A stretch of 64,000 nt of DNA from Bog-473 sp963850095. GTDB lineage: Bacteria > Actinomycetota > Acidimicrobiia > Acidimicrobiales > RAAP-2. Below are positions 19,701 to 28,599 of the stretch, piece by piece. The notes below the pieces were generated by a model. It did not search any database and was not told where the DNA came from. It saw only the letters and a list, made by a program, of their open reading frames with translations. Every line of letters starts with the position of its first letter. Position 1 is the first letter of the stretch. A program made the position numbers and the translations under genes. The stretch covers positions 186,001 to 250,000 of the forward strand of contig CAWKJX010000014.1 in assembly GCA_963850095.1 (NCBI GenBank). The letters run 5' to 3'.

Positions 19701-20314
19701 GGCACCTCCCTTCGTCGGACGCGCGGAGGCGCGCCAGGCTCTGCTCGGTGTGGGCGGGCTCCGGCCATTGCATTCGCGCCCCGAACGGCGAGCGGGAAGG
19801 CGTCGTCCGTTCTGGCATGTCGCCGCAGGGTGTGCGGCCGGTCGTGTTCAGCCCCTTCGATGCTCCTGGGGTTGGTGTCCTCGTTTCTTCGGGTCTGACG
19901 GACAGGCGCGCCGAGACCTCGGTCTGGTCGGGTCAGGACCGATCGGCGGACTACTTCGGGTATGCGGCCCGGCTCTCCGGTCGCCGCATGCACTCAAAAG
20001 GCCGATCAGCCTTTACAGAGGACAATGTAGCAGTCGGGCCAACCAGATCTGCGTACAGGTGCAAAAATCACCGCTGAACTGGCCGTTGTATGGCGTCTCC
20101 TTGTGATATCGATCACAACCCGCAGGTCAGGTGGGCGGATTTGCCTCAATGGCAAGGTAAATTTTTGCTCAATTTCGGAGAAATGTGTCTGACCAGAGAC
20201 AATGGCTCATCACCCAAGGAATCCGAGCCTGAGCCGGAAAGGTGCACCGATCCGACCCGGGTGCGTAGGGTCCCGTCCCGGGAACGAGTCCTGCCCCACC
20301 GAGGAGGGTCACGA
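19701..20314. other. 614-base gene-free interval with hairpins and a CRP-like site
   Basis: No convincing gene lies here. The left half is GC-rich. It contains a hairpin at 19962-19989 (ATGCGGC paired with GCCGCAT, with inner CCGG pairs) and another at 19997-20014 (AAAGGC with GCCTTT). From about 20040 the DNA becomes clearly more AT-rich, as expected for a control region. It includes the CRP-like palindrome at 20101-20118 and a small TTGCC/GGCAA repeat at 20141-20155. I looked for a c-di-AMP riboswitch in front of the Rpf-like gene and did not find its conserved core. Confidence 0.6.
20101..20118. promoter_or_regulatory. CRP/GlxR-type operator
   Basis: TTGTGATATCGATCACAA contains TGTGA-N6-TCACA, the exact consensus of CRP-family sites, with one more matching base on each side. 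It lies about 197 bases upstream of the acyl-CoA ligase start, inside an AT-richer stretch. cAMP-responsive regulators (Crp, GlxR) control fatty-acid and carbon genes in actinomycetes, so control of the ligase gene is plausible. Confidence 0.65.
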
Positions 20315-21925
20315 GTGCCATCGCGCGTCGCCGTCACCGAGCGGGACCGGTTCACGGTCGCCGGCATGATTCGGCACCTGGGCCGGGTCCAGCCGGACCA
20401 CGAAATGTTCGTGCAGGGGGACGAGCGGCGCACCTGGGGCGAGGAGCTCGACGCCGCCTGCCGGGTAGCCCAGGCGCTGGCCCGCGACGGTCTCGGTGCG
20501 GGCGACCGGGTGGCGTTCCTGGACCGCAACGGCATCGCCTACTTCGACTTCCTCTTCGGCGGTTCGCTGATCGGCGCGGTCGGCGTGGCGGTGAACTGGC
20601 GACTGGCTCCGGCGGAAATGGCGGCCATCATCGACGACTCCAGCGCCCCGCTGCTCGCCGTCCACACCGACTATCTGCCGGCCCTGGCCGACATGGCGAG
20701 CGGGCTGCCGGCGGTGCGACGGATCGTCATTCTCGGCGATGAGGCTTCGACTTCGTGCGCCGACCCCCGCGCCGTCCCATTCGGCCAGTGGACAGAAGGG
20801 TGCCCGAGCGAGGACCCCGGGTACGTCGCTGCGCTCGACGAAGTCAGCATGCAGCTCTACACCTCGGGCACGACCGGATTGCCCAAGGGCGTCATGCTGA
20901 CCAACGCCAACCTGTCCACGGCGATCGCCGCGGCCGGTGACACCTTCAACATCTCCGACGACACGGTCAGCCTGGTGGCCATGCCGCTGTTCCACATCGG
21001 AGGTTCGGGCTGGGCCCTTTGTGCCATGTCGCGGGGTGGGCGTTCCGTCATTTTGCGTGACGTCGACCCGTCCCTCCTGCTTCGGCTCATCGAGACCGAG
21101 GGCATCACCGAGATGTTCCTCGTGCCGGCCGTCCTCATGTTCCTGCTGGCGACGCCGTCGCTCACCACGACGGACCTTTCGAGTCTGCGGCTGATCTTCT
21201 ACGGGGCGTCGCCGATCTCCGAGGACGTGCTGGTGAAGTGCATGGCGGCGTTCGGCTGTGACTTCTGCCAGGTCTACGGCATGACCGAGACGACCGGGGC
21301 CATCACGGCGCTGTCGTTCGAGGACCATGATCCGGACGGCCCCCGGCGCGGGCTGTTGCGGTCGGCCGGCAAGCCGCACGAGACGGTCGAGCTCCGCGTC
21401 GTCGACCCCGATAGCGGCAAGGAGGCCGACGTGGGTGAGGTCGGCGAGGTCTGGACCCGGTCTCCCTACAACATGGCCGGCTACTGGGGCAAGGAACAGG
21501 AGACCGCGGCGACCATTGACGCGGAGGGTTGGCTGCGCACGGGCGATGCCGGGTACTTCGACGCCGACGGCTACCTGTATCTGCACGATCGCATCAAGGA
21601 CATGGTCGTCAGCGGCGGCGAGAACATCTACCCGGCCGAGGTGGAGAACGTCCTGCTGTCCCATCCGACGATCATCGACGCCGCCGTCATCGGCGTGCCC
21701 GACGACAGGTGGGGCGAGACGGTCAAGGCGATCGTCGTCCTGGCTCCGGGCGCCGAACTGGACGAGCCCGGCATCGTTGCGCACTGCCGGGAGCACCTGG
21801 CCCACTACAAGTGCCCTACGTCGGTCGAGAGCACCGACGCCCTGCCGCGCAACCCCTCCGGCAAAATCCTGAAGCGCGAACTGCGGGCGCCGTACTGGTC
21901 CGGGCAGGCGCGCTCCATCAACTGA
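20315..21925 (+). CDS. Long-chain acyl-CoA ligase / AMP-dependent synthetase
   Basis: This 536-residue ANL-superfamily enzyme activates a carboxylic acid with ATP and joins it to CoA. The P-loop YTSGTTGLPKGVMLT is near residues 185-199. QVYGMTETTGAI holds the A5 motif, GWLRTGDAGYFD the A7 motif, KDMVVSGGENIYPAEVE the hinge, and PRNPSGKILKRELR the catalytic Lys at the end. It resembles FadD13-like ligases. The GTG at 20315 is chosen because GAGGAGGG lies seven bases before it; an open frame extends upstream to 20090 without one. A CRP-like site lies upstream. It converges with dipZ. Confidence 0.88.
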   Translation: MPSRVAVTERDRFTVAGMIRHLGRVQPDHEMFVQGDERRTWGEELDAACRVAQALARDGLGAGDRVAFLDRNGIAYFDFLFGGSLIGAVGVAVNWRLAPAEMAAIIDDSSAPLLAVHTDYLPALADMASGLPAVRRIVILGDEASTSCADPRAVPFGQWTEGCPSEDPGYVAALDEVSMQLYTSGTTGLPKGVMLTNANLSTAIAAAGDTFNISDDTVSLVAMPLFHIGGSGWALCAMSRGGRSVILRDVDPSLLLRLIETEGITEMFLVPAVLMFLLATPSLTTTDLSSLRLIFYGASPISEDVLVKCMAAFGCDFCQVYGMTETTGAITALSFEDHDPDGPRRGLLRSAGKPHETVELRVVDPDSGKEADVGEVGEVWTRSPYNMAGYWGKEQETAATIDAEGWLRTGDAGYFDADGYLYLHDRIKDMVVSGGENIYPAEVENVLLSHPTIIDAAVIGVPDDRWGETVKAIVVLAPGAELDEPGIVAHCREHLAHYKCPTSVESTDALPRNPSGKILKRELRAPYWSGQARSIN

Positions 21926-21946
21926 GGCGCGGGCTGGGCTGAGCGC

Positions 21947-23767
21947 CTACCCGAAGGTGAAGTCGTATGCCTCGAGGCCCGGCGACAGGCTGAGCGTGAG
22001 CAGACCCGACTGTAGCGAGCTGCCCGAGAGCAGGGTGTAGAGCTTGGGGATGCCGGCGACGTCGATCGTGGACAGGTGCTTTCCGTTGTAGTCCACGTCG
22101 ACCGTGCCTTGCCCGCTGAGCACGAGGTAGACGTTGTCGGCCGTGAAGTTGAGGGCGAGGGTGGCATTGGGCCCCGCCGTTGCCTCCTGGCTGTGTACCG
22201 TCCAGGTACCGTTGAAAGCCAAGCTGTTGTTCGGGATGCTCGACGGCGCGCTGTAGTTGATCGCCTTGTCGACCTGTACGGAGGTGCCCACTTCGTTGTT
22301 GAGTCGCTCGTAGCCGACATAGCTCTCGGGGGTGATGGCGTCGCTCGTCGGCGTCTTGTCCGGCACGTCGGTCCGCGCCGGCAGGTCGGTGACACCGTTG
22401 GCCGTCAACAGCATGCGGATGTTGCTCTCCATCTGCGAGTAGCCGCCCTCCCCGAAGTCGTAGGCGCGCACGACCCCGGTCGGGTCGATCAGGTACTCCG
22501 CCGGCCAGTACTCGTTGTTGTAGGCGTCCCAGGTGTCCAGGTTGTTGTCGATGGCGACCGGGTAGTCGATGCCCAGGCTGCCCGCGGCGCTCTCGACGTT
22601 GGACACCACGTGTTCAAAGGCGAACTCGGGTGCGGACACTCCGACCACGACGAGACCGTCCTTCTTGTAGTCGTTGTACCAACCCTCGACGTGGGGCAGC
22701 GAGCGTTGGCAGTTGATGCACGAATAGGTCCAGAAATCGATCAGCACGACCTTGCCGCGCAGTTGGCTCAGGCTGAGTGGCTGGTCGCCGGGCGTGTTGA
22801 ACCATGCGGTGATGCCGGCGAAGTTGGGAGCACGCCCGAGTGCAGGGAGGTTGGTCTTGCTGGCCATGAAGACGGCCGGCTTCTGCGGGGCACTGGTGCC
22901 CGCACTCTTGGGGTGCGTCGTCGTGGTCGTCGTCCCCGCGGCGAGGTGGCCGCTCTGCGAGTTGCCGGCGTCCGTGGCCGAACAGGTCGCTTTCTTGCCC
23001 TCGAGCTTGGCGTTGGCCGCCGCGAATTGGTTCTCGTGTTCACCGCTCAGCTGGCGCAGCTGGGTGCAGGCCGAGCCCGTCGACTCCACGTGGTCCTCGA
23101 GCGCCGTGGTGTAGCCCGGCACGTCGCGCTGGAGGGCACCCAGCCAGTTGAAGGCAATGGCGAGGGTGGCCACGCCCAGCACCACGCCCGCCACCTTGCG
23201 CACCGTCGGCAGTCGCGAGCGGAGCGAGGTCCACGACGTCGAGGCCCGTTGCGCCACTATGGCCAGGACGAGCAGGGGCACCGTCACGCCCAGGGCATAG
23301 AAGAGGGTGACCAGGAGCGAGGTGGCCCCGACGCGGTGATGGGACGCGGCCACGGAGATGGCGGTGAGCACCGGGCCGGCGCACGGCACGAAGACCAGCC
23401 CCAGGCTCAGGCCCAGCACGAACCCCCCGCCCTCGTTGGCGTAGCGCGACGAACCAAGCCGGGCGAAGGGGCGCTCGACCATGTCGCCCAGCCATGGCAC
23501 CAAGAGGCTGACCGAGAGCAGGCCCAGCAGGGCGACGCCCAACCAGAACAGAAGATCCTGGGGTAGGTGGAGGAAGCTGAGGAGCGAGCTGGCGAAGAGC
23601 ACCGACAGGCTGAAGCTGACGACCAGGCCGGCGATGATGACGTAGGGGCGGGACTTGTTGGCGTCGGTCGACCCTCCCGCCATGACCACGGGGATCACCG
23701 GGACGATGCACGGGGAGAGTCCCGTGATCAGCCCGCCGACGAACGCCACGACGAGGAGCTCACCCAT
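21947..23767 (-). CDS. dipZ: DipZ: CcdA-like thiol transporter fused to thioredoxin and C-terminal beta domain
   Basis: This 606-residue membrane protein carries reducing power across the membrane for extracytoplasmic disulfide or cytochrome c maturation chemistry. Residues 1-210 form a CcdA domain of about six helices with its cysteines at C20 (GLSPCIVP) and C129 (VPCAGP). A Thr-rich linker of six consecutive Thr follows near 279-284. A TlpA/AhpC-like thioredoxin domain has C350-C353 in WTYSCINCQ. The last 150 residues resemble the carbohydrate-binding-like module at the end of Mycobacterium DipZ (Rv2874). Start ATG 23767 has GGAGG-like sequence nearby. The frame is intact. Confidence 0.9.
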   Translation of the reverse strand: MGELLVVAFVGGLITGLSPCIVPVIPVVMAGGSTDANKSRPYVIIAGLVVSFSLSVLFASSLLSFLHLPQDLLFWLGVALLGLLSVSLLVPWLGDMVERPFARLGSSRYANEGGGFVLGLSLGLVFVPCAGPVLTAISVAASHHRVGATSLLVTLFYALGVTVPLLVLAIVAQRASTSWTSLRSRLPTVRKVAGVVLGVATLAIAFNWLGALQRDVPGYTTALEDHVESTGSACTQLRQLSGEHENQFAAANAKLEGKKATCSATDAGNSQSGHLAAGTTTTTTHPKSAGTSAPQKPAVFMASKTNLPALGRAPNFAGITAWFNTPGDQPLSLSQLRGKVVLIDFWTYSCINCQRSLPHVEGWYNDYKKDGLVVVGVSAPEFAFEHVVSNVESAAGSLGIDYPVAIDNNLDTWDAYNNEYWPAEYLIDPTGVVRAYDFGEGGYSQMESNIRMLLTANGVTDLPARTDVPDKTPTSDAITPESYVGYERLNNEVGTSVQVDKAINYSAPSSIPNNSLAFNGTWTVHSQEATAGPNATLALNFTADNVYLVLSGQGTVDVDYNGKHLSTIDVAGIPKLYTLLSGSSLQSGLLTLSLSPGLEAYDFTFG

Positions 23768-23911
23768 GGAGGTTGCTTTCCTGCCGGCGATGGCTCGGCA
23801 CCCGGCGCTCCTTCCCGTATCCCCTCCACTCGAACCTAGCGGTCGGACACCCGCGAGAGTCGTCGCCCCGGCGCATGACGGCGGCCGGCCGGCGCAGCAG
23901 ACTGGGTCACG

Positions 23912-24532
23912 GTGATCAGCGAAAACTGGATTTACGTCGGGAGCGCAATCGGCGCGCTGGGCGCGGCCGTATACCTGCGGGACACCCTGCGCGGCACCAC
24001 GAAGCCCAACCGGGTCACCTGGCTGCTCTGGGCCGTCGCACCGCTGCTGGCGGCCGCCGTCGAGCTCGACGGGGGCGTGGGGCTGCGGGCCTTGCCCACG
24101 TTCATGGTCGGCTTCATGCCACTGCTCGTGTTCATCGGGTCGTTCCACAACTCGGCCTCGGTCTGGCAGATCCGGCGGATCGACTACGCGTGCGGTCTCG
24201 TCTCGGTGGTCGGCACGGTCACCTGGCTGGTGACGCGCAACGGCGTCGTCGCCATTTCCGCCGCCATCGCCGCCGACTTCATGGCGGGCGTGCCGACCGT
24301 GATGAAGAGCTGGACCCATCCCGAGACCGAGACCGTCCACTCCTATGTCGGCGCGGTCATCAGCATGGGCGTCCTCTTGCTGACCGTCACCCACTGGACC
24401 TTCGACGAGGTCGCCTTCCCCGTCTTCATCCTCTGCATGGCCTCGGTGGAGGTCGTCCTGGTGGGGCTCGAGCCGGGCCCGCGGTGGCGGCGGGCCCGGA
24501 GGAACGCCGCGTCGTTGGCCGAACCCGCCTGA
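23912..24532 (+). CDS. Integral membrane protein of unknown function
   Basis: This 206-residue protein from a GTG at 23912 has about six to seven hydrophobic segments and short polar loops. TTKPNRVTWLLWA near residues 30-42 and a late GLEPGPRWRRARR tail are its most distinctive parts. I recognise it only as a conserved hypothetical membrane protein seen in many bacteria and cannot assign a function. The layout of paired helices is faintly reminiscent of PQ-loop proteins. It is divergent from dipZ with about 145 bp between them. Confidence 0.7.
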   Translation: MISENWIYVGSAIGALGAAVYLRDTLRGTTKPNRVTWLLWAVAPLLAAAVELDGGVGLRALPTFMVGFMPLLVFIGSFHNSASVWQIRRIDYACGLVSVVGTVTWLVTRNGVVAISAAIAADFMAGVPTVMKSWTHPETETVHSYVGAVISMGVLLLTVTHWTFDEVAFPVFILCMASVEVVLVGLEPGPRWRRARRNAASLAEPA

Positions 24533-24602
24533 GCGTCAACGGGCGCGACGGGCAACCGCCTGCTAGGAATTCCACCGGGGAGACGACAGAAGGGAGTCGC
24601 CG

Positions 24603-25472
24603 GTGCCAACCGCGCACGTCAACGGGATCGACATCGAGTACGTCACGGAGGGTGACCCGTCCGACCCTGCACTGCTGCTGGTGATGGGCCTCGGTGCCCA
24701 GCTCACCACCTGGCCCCAGGGTTTCGTCGACGGCCTGCGCCGGCGTGGCTTCTACCTCATCCTCTTCGACAACCGCGACTGCGGCCTGTCCACCAAGTTC
24801 GAGGGTCTGCCCGAGATGACGGCGCTCTTCGGCGGCGACGGGTCGTCGGCGCCCTACAGCATCGAGGACATGGCCGACGACGCGGCGGCCCTGCTGACCG
24901 GCCTCGGCATCGACCGGGCGCACGTCGTCGGCGCCTCCATGGGCGGCATGATCACCCAGGCCTTGGTGATCCACCACCCGGAGCTGTTCGTGACGGCGTG
25001 TTCCATCATGTCGACGACGGGCGATCGCTCGGTGGGTGCGCCGACGGGGGAGGCCATCACCGCGCTCCTGCGCCCCGTCGCCACCAGTCGTGAGGAGGCG
25101 ATCGAGGCGAGCGTGGAGGGGAGCAGGATCATCGGCTCGCCCAAGTACCCGGCCGACGAGGCGCTCCTACGCGAGCGGGCGGGCGCCGCGTACGACCGCT
25201 CCTACTGCCCGGAGGGCACGGTCCGCCAGCTCGCCGCCATTCTCGCTTCGCCCGACCGCACCGAGGGCCTGCGCGGCGTGAAGATCCCGTTCCTCGTGAT
25301 CCACGGGGAGGATGACCCGCTGGTCACCCTCAGCGGTGGTCGGGCCACCGCGGCCGCGGTGCCGGGGTCCGAGCTGCTCGTCATCCCCGGCATGGGCCAC
25401 GACCTGCCCGAGGAGCTGTGGGGCGAGGTGACCGACGCCATCGTCGCCAACGCGGAGCTGGCGTCGGTCTGA
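24603..25472 (+). CDS. Alpha/beta-fold hydrolase
   Basis: This 289-residue alpha/beta hydrolase shows the oxyanion region VMGLGAQLTTWP, DNRDCGLS, the nucleophile elbow GASMGGM (Ser near residue 122), an acid in HGEDDPLV and the final His in PGMGHDLP. Family members include esterases, haloperoxidase-like proteins and aclacinomycin-methylesterase-like enzymes; the DNRDCG motif favours the last group. The GTG start is supported by GAAGGGAG just upstream. It converges on the GH1 gene, with seven bases between the stops. Confidence 0.85.
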   Translation: MPTAHVNGIDIEYVTEGDPSDPALLLVMGLGAQLTTWPQGFVDGLRRRGFYLILFDNRDCGLSTKFEGLPEMTALFGGDGSSAPYSIEDMADDAAALLTGLGIDRAHVVGASMGGMITQALVIHHPELFVTACSIMSTTGDRSVGAPTGEAITALLRPVATSREEAIEASVEGSRIIGSPKYPADEALLRERAGAAYDRSYCPEGTVRQLAAILASPDRTEGLRGVKIPFLVIHGEDDPLVTLSGGRATAAAVPGSELLVIPGMGHDLPEELWGEVTDAIVANAELASV

Positions 25473-25479
25473 GCGGCGG

Positions 25480-26673
25480 TCAGGCGGGCAGCGCGTTGGC
25501 CGCCGCCACCGAGGCGAACCAGGCGGCACTCGGCTTGGGCGTCCGGACGAACGTCTCGCGGTCGACGCTCACGAGGCCGAAGCGCGGCCGGTAGCCGAGC
25601 GCCCACTCGAAGTTGTCCAGCAGCGACCAGTAGGTGTAACCGCGCACGTCGACGCCTTCGGCCACGGCGTCGAGCACACCGGTGAGGGCTTGGCGCACGT
25701 AGTCGATGCGCTGCTCGTCGTCGGTGGTGCCGATGCCATTCTCGGTCACCACAAGCGGCAGGGAACCTCCGGTGTAGTCCCAGGCCCGCCGGAGGCAGTT
25801 GCCGAGGGAGGCCGGGTAGAACTCGTACCCCATGTCGAGGACCGGGACTCCGTCCCCGTAGCCGGCCCAGCCGTCGGGGCCGATCAGCATGCGCGAGTAG
25901 ACCTGCACGCCCAGGAAGTCGTCACCCTTGGTGGCGTCGAGGAAGACGTCCTCGGAGTGGTGTCGGATGCTCTCCAGACGCTCCTCGCCGCCGGGAGCCG
26001 GCTGGTAGTCGGTCATCGACAGCGTGAGACCCACTGGGACACCGGGCGCGGCCGCCCGTATGGCGTCGACGGCCACTCGGTGGGCGTCGGCGAAGTGTGC
26101 GGCCACCTGCTGCGACAGCGCGACGTCCTGTGCGCCGGGCGGGAACATGCCGGCGTGCCAGCCCATGGTCGCCACAATGTTGGGCTCGTTGACGGTGCAG
26201 GCGCGCGTCATGACGTCGCCCAGCGCCTCGGCCACCACCGTGCAGAAGCGGCCGAAGCGTTCGACCGCGACGCCCGTCTCCCAGCCGCTCTGCTCGACCA
26301 GCCAGCACGGGGTCGTGAAGTGGTGGAAGGTCACGACGGGGTCGACGCCGCGCTCGCGCAGTCCGAGGCACTGGCGCCGGTAGTGGTCGAGGGCGGCACG
26401 GGAGATCTCCCCGTCGGCCGGCTCAATCCGGCTCCATTCCACCGAGAAGCGGTAGTCGTCCAGGCCCATCCCGGCAACCAGGTCGGCGTCCTCCTCCCAG
26501 CGCTCCCAGGAGTCACAGCAGTCCCCGGAGGGCTCCGCGCACCCCGATCCGGCCGTGTGCTCGAAGGCCCACCAGTCGTTGTTCACGTTGCCGCCCTCTA
26601 TCTGGTGGGCGGCCGTCGCCGTGCCCCAGGTGAACCCCAGGGGGAACGCCCGCCCTCCCGTCTCGCCGGCCAT
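25480..26673 (-). CDS. GH1 beta-glucosidase
   Basis: This 397-residue family 1 glycoside hydrolase hydrolyses beta-glucosides or beta-galactosides with retention. The N-terminal FTWGTATAAHQIEGG is the family signature. The acid/base Glu is in TVNEPN and the nucleophile Glu in VTENGIGTTD, and YWSLLDNFEWALGY follows. There is no signal peptide, so it acts on imported substrates. ATG 26673 is preferred over the in-frame GTG six bases upstream because GGGAGGG sits eight bases before the ATG. It is somewhat shorter than the usual 440-450 residues. Confidence 0.9.
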   Translation of the reverse strand: MAGETGGRAFPLGFTWGTATAAHQIEGGNVNNDWWAFEHTAGSGCAEPSGDCCDSWERWEEDADLVAGMGLDDYRFSVEWSRIEPADGEISRAALDHYRRQCLGLRERGVDPVVTFHHFTTPCWLVEQSGWETGVAVERFGRFCTVVAEALGDVMTRACTVNEPNIVATMGWHAGMFPPGAQDVALSQQVAAHFADAHRVAVDAIRAAAPGVPVGLTLSMTDYQPAPGGEERLESIRHHSEDVFLDATKGDDFLGVQVYSRMLIGPDGWAGYGDGVPVLDMGYEFYPASLGNCLRRAWDYTGGSLPLVVTENGIGTTDDEQRIDYVRQALTGVLDAVAEGVDVRGYTYWSLLDNFEWALGYRPRFGLVSVDRETFVRTPKPSAAWFASVAAANALPA

Positions 26674-26731
26674 CGGCACACCCTCCCGGTCCGAATTCGC
26701 GTGTCAGGAGGCACGGTATCGTTGGCTGACG

Positions 26732-27748
26732 ATGACGTCACATTCCTCGCCGATGACTGACGTCCCCGATTCGCCGCGGCCGAGCGCCGACGCGCCCGTC
26801 GGGGAGGTGCCGCCCGAGGCGGGCGACGCCCCCATGGTCGAGGCGCACGGGCTGGTCAAGCGTTTCGGCGACTTCGTGGCCGTCGACGGCGTCGACTTCA
26901 CCATCAGCAAAGGCGAGTCCTTCGGCTTCCTCGGCCCCAACGGCGCCGGCAAGACGTCGACCATGCGCATGATCTCGTGCATCAGCCCGGTGACCGCCGG
27001 CTCGCTGCGCGTGCTCGGCCTGGACCCGGCCGCCGACGGGCCCCGCATCCGGGCGCGCATGGGCCTGGTGCCCCAGGAGGACTCGCTCGACACCGAGCTC
27101 ACCGTCCTCGACAACCTGATGATCTACGGGCGCTACTTCGACATGCCGCGCAAGGAGATCCGCCGCCGGGCCGACCAGCTGCTGGAGTTCGCGCAGTTGA
27201 CCGAGCGGGCCCACGACCGCGTCGACCCGCTATCGGGCGGCATGAAACGGCGGCTCACCATTGCCCGGGCGCTCATTTCGGACCCGGACCTCCTGATCCT
27301 CGACGAGCCCACCACCGGGCTGGACCCCCAGGCCCGCCATTTGTTGTGGGACAGGCTGTACCGCCTCAAGCAGGACGGCGTGACGCTGGTCATCACGACG
27401 CACTACATGGACGAGGCCGAGCAGCTGTGCGACCGCCTGGTCGTGATGGACAAGGGCCGCTTCGCCGCCGAAGGCACGCCGCGCGAGCTCATAGACCGGT
27501 ACTCCACCAAGGAGGTGGTCGAGCTGCGCTTCGCTCCCGGGCAGCACGAGGAGGTGGCGCCCTCGCTGGTCGAGCTGGCCGAGCGCCAGGAGGTCCTGCC
27601 CGACCGCATTCTGCTCTACACCGACGACGGCGATGCCGCGCTGGCCGAGGTCGCCCGCATGGGCCACGTGGCCCGGGCCACGCTGGTGCGGCGCTCGACG
27701 CTCGAGGACGTGTTCCTGCGTCTCACCGGCCGCCGTCTGATCGACTGA
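26732..27748 (+). CDS. ABC-2 exporter ATP-binding protein (NodI/DrrA-like)
   Basis: This protein of about 338 residues is the ATPase of an ABC-2 type exporter. Walker A GPNGAGKT, the Q loop VPQEDSLD, signature LSGGMKRRL, Walker B LLILDEPTTGLDPQ and H-loop TTHYMDEAEQ are all present. An acidic, disordered extension of about 30 residues precedes the domain. The C-terminal region matches the accessory domain of NodI/DrrA proteins. The two downstream permease genes follow at once (3 bases, then a 1-base overlap), forming one transporter for a lipid, polysaccharide precursor or drug. Confidence 0.92.
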   Translation: MTSHSSPMTDVPDSPRPSADAPVGEVPPEAGDAPMVEAHGLVKRFGDFVAVDGVDFTISKGESFGFLGPNGAGKTSTMRMISCISPVTAGSLRVLGLDPAADGPRIRARMGLVPQEDSLDTELTVLDNLMIYGRYFDMPRKEIRRRADQLLEFAQLTERAHDRVDPLSGGMKRRLTIARALISDPDLLILDEPTTGLDPQARHLLWDRLYRLKQDGVTLVITTHYMDEAEQLCDRLVVMDKGRFAAEGTPRELIDRYSTKEVVELRFAPGQHEEVAPSLVELAERQEVLPDRILLYTDDGDAALAEVARMGHVARATLVRRSTLEDVFLRLTGRRLID

Positions 27749-27750
27749 CC

Positions 27751-28599
27751 ATGACGGCGGTGGGGGGCACGGAGGCGAACGGGCGCAGCACGCTCTTCGA
27801 CCACGGCGACGAAATGCCGGCCCGCCGCTTCGCCACGCCTATGTGGCTGCGCGCCACCTCCTACTGGGCCTACCAGTACAAGCGGACGTGGCGCAGCTCG
27901 GTGGCGACGAGCTTCCTCATCCCGGTGCTCTACCTGGCTGCCATGGGCGTGGCACTCGGGTCGCTGATCGACAAGCACTCGCACGGGGTGGACGGCGTGA
28001 CGTACGTGGCCTTCCTGGCCCCCGGACTGCTGGCGGGGACGTGCATGCAGATCGGCGTGAACGACGCCACCTACCCCGTGATGGGCGCCATCAAGTGGTT
28101 CCGGACCTACCTGGCCCAGCTGGCCGGGCCGCTCGAGGTGTACGACGTGTGGTTGGGGCACCTGGCCTGGATCGCCGTCCGCCTGTCCATCGTCGTCAGC
28201 ATCTACCTGGCCATCATGGCCGCCTTCGGCGTCGTCTTCTCGCCCTGGGCCATTGCCGCCCTGCCCGCCGCCGTGCTCACGGGCATGGCCTTCGCCGCGC
28301 CCGTCGGCGCCTGGGCGGCGACGTTGGACAAGGACGCGCCGATCTCGACCCTCTACCGCTTCGCCATCATTCCGCTGTTCTTGTTCTCGGGCATCTTCTT
28401 CCCCGTTTCGCAGCTGCCCAAGGTCATTGAGGGCCTGGCCTACGTGTCGCCGCTCTTCCACGGGGTGGCGCTGTGCCGCGATCTCACCCTCGGGACCGTG
28501 GCCTGGGTGGACCTCGGGCACGCGGCGTATCTCGGGGCCTGGGTCGGGGTGGGCTACGCCGTGGGCCGCCGCACGTTCAAGAAGCGCCTGGTGGTGTGA
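27751..28599 (+). CDS. ABC-2 exporter permease, first copy
   Basis: This 282-residue membrane protein has about six helices in the ABC-2 permease pattern (NodJ/DrrB-like): WRSSVATSFLIPVLYLAAMG at the N-terminus, FLAPGLLAGTCMQIG in the middle and SGIFFPVSQLPKVIEGLAYVS near the C-terminus. The start is the ATG three bases after the ATPase stop. The next gene, a second permease, overlaps its stop. A heterodimeric membrane part made of these two permeases with an ATPase dimer is likely. Confidence 0.88.
   Translation: MTAVGGTEANGRSTLFDHGDEMPARRFATPMWLRATSYWAYQYKRTWRSSVATSFLIPVLYLAAMGVALGSLIDKHSHGVDGVTYVAFLAPGLLAGTCMQIGVNDATYPVMGAIKWFRTYLAQLAGPLEVYDVWLGHLAWIAVRLSIVVSIYLAIMAAFGVVFSPWAIAALPAAVLTGMAFAAPVGAWAATLDKDAPISTLYRFAIIPLFLFSGIFFPVSQLPKVIEGLAYVSPLFHGVALCRDLTLGTVAWVDLGHAAYLGAWVGVGYAVGRRTFKKRLVV

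Noticed and set aside
19701..20000. c-di-AMP (ydaO) riboswitch in front of the Rpf-like gene
   Set aside because: Such switches often precede rpf genes in actinomycetes, but I could not find the conserved core segments in this interval on the minus strand. Only two simple hairpins are seen.
20141..20155. TTGCC/GGCAA repeat as terminator or promoter element
   Set aside because: The stem is only five bases, and no -10 element lies at a proper distance from the TTGCCT.
21947..24394. An 815-codon minus-strand frame ending with DipZ
   Set aside because: The first 200 codons overlap the divergent membrane-protein gene and are His/Asp/Gly-rich shadow text. The CcdA start with M-G-E-L-L at 23767 fits the family.
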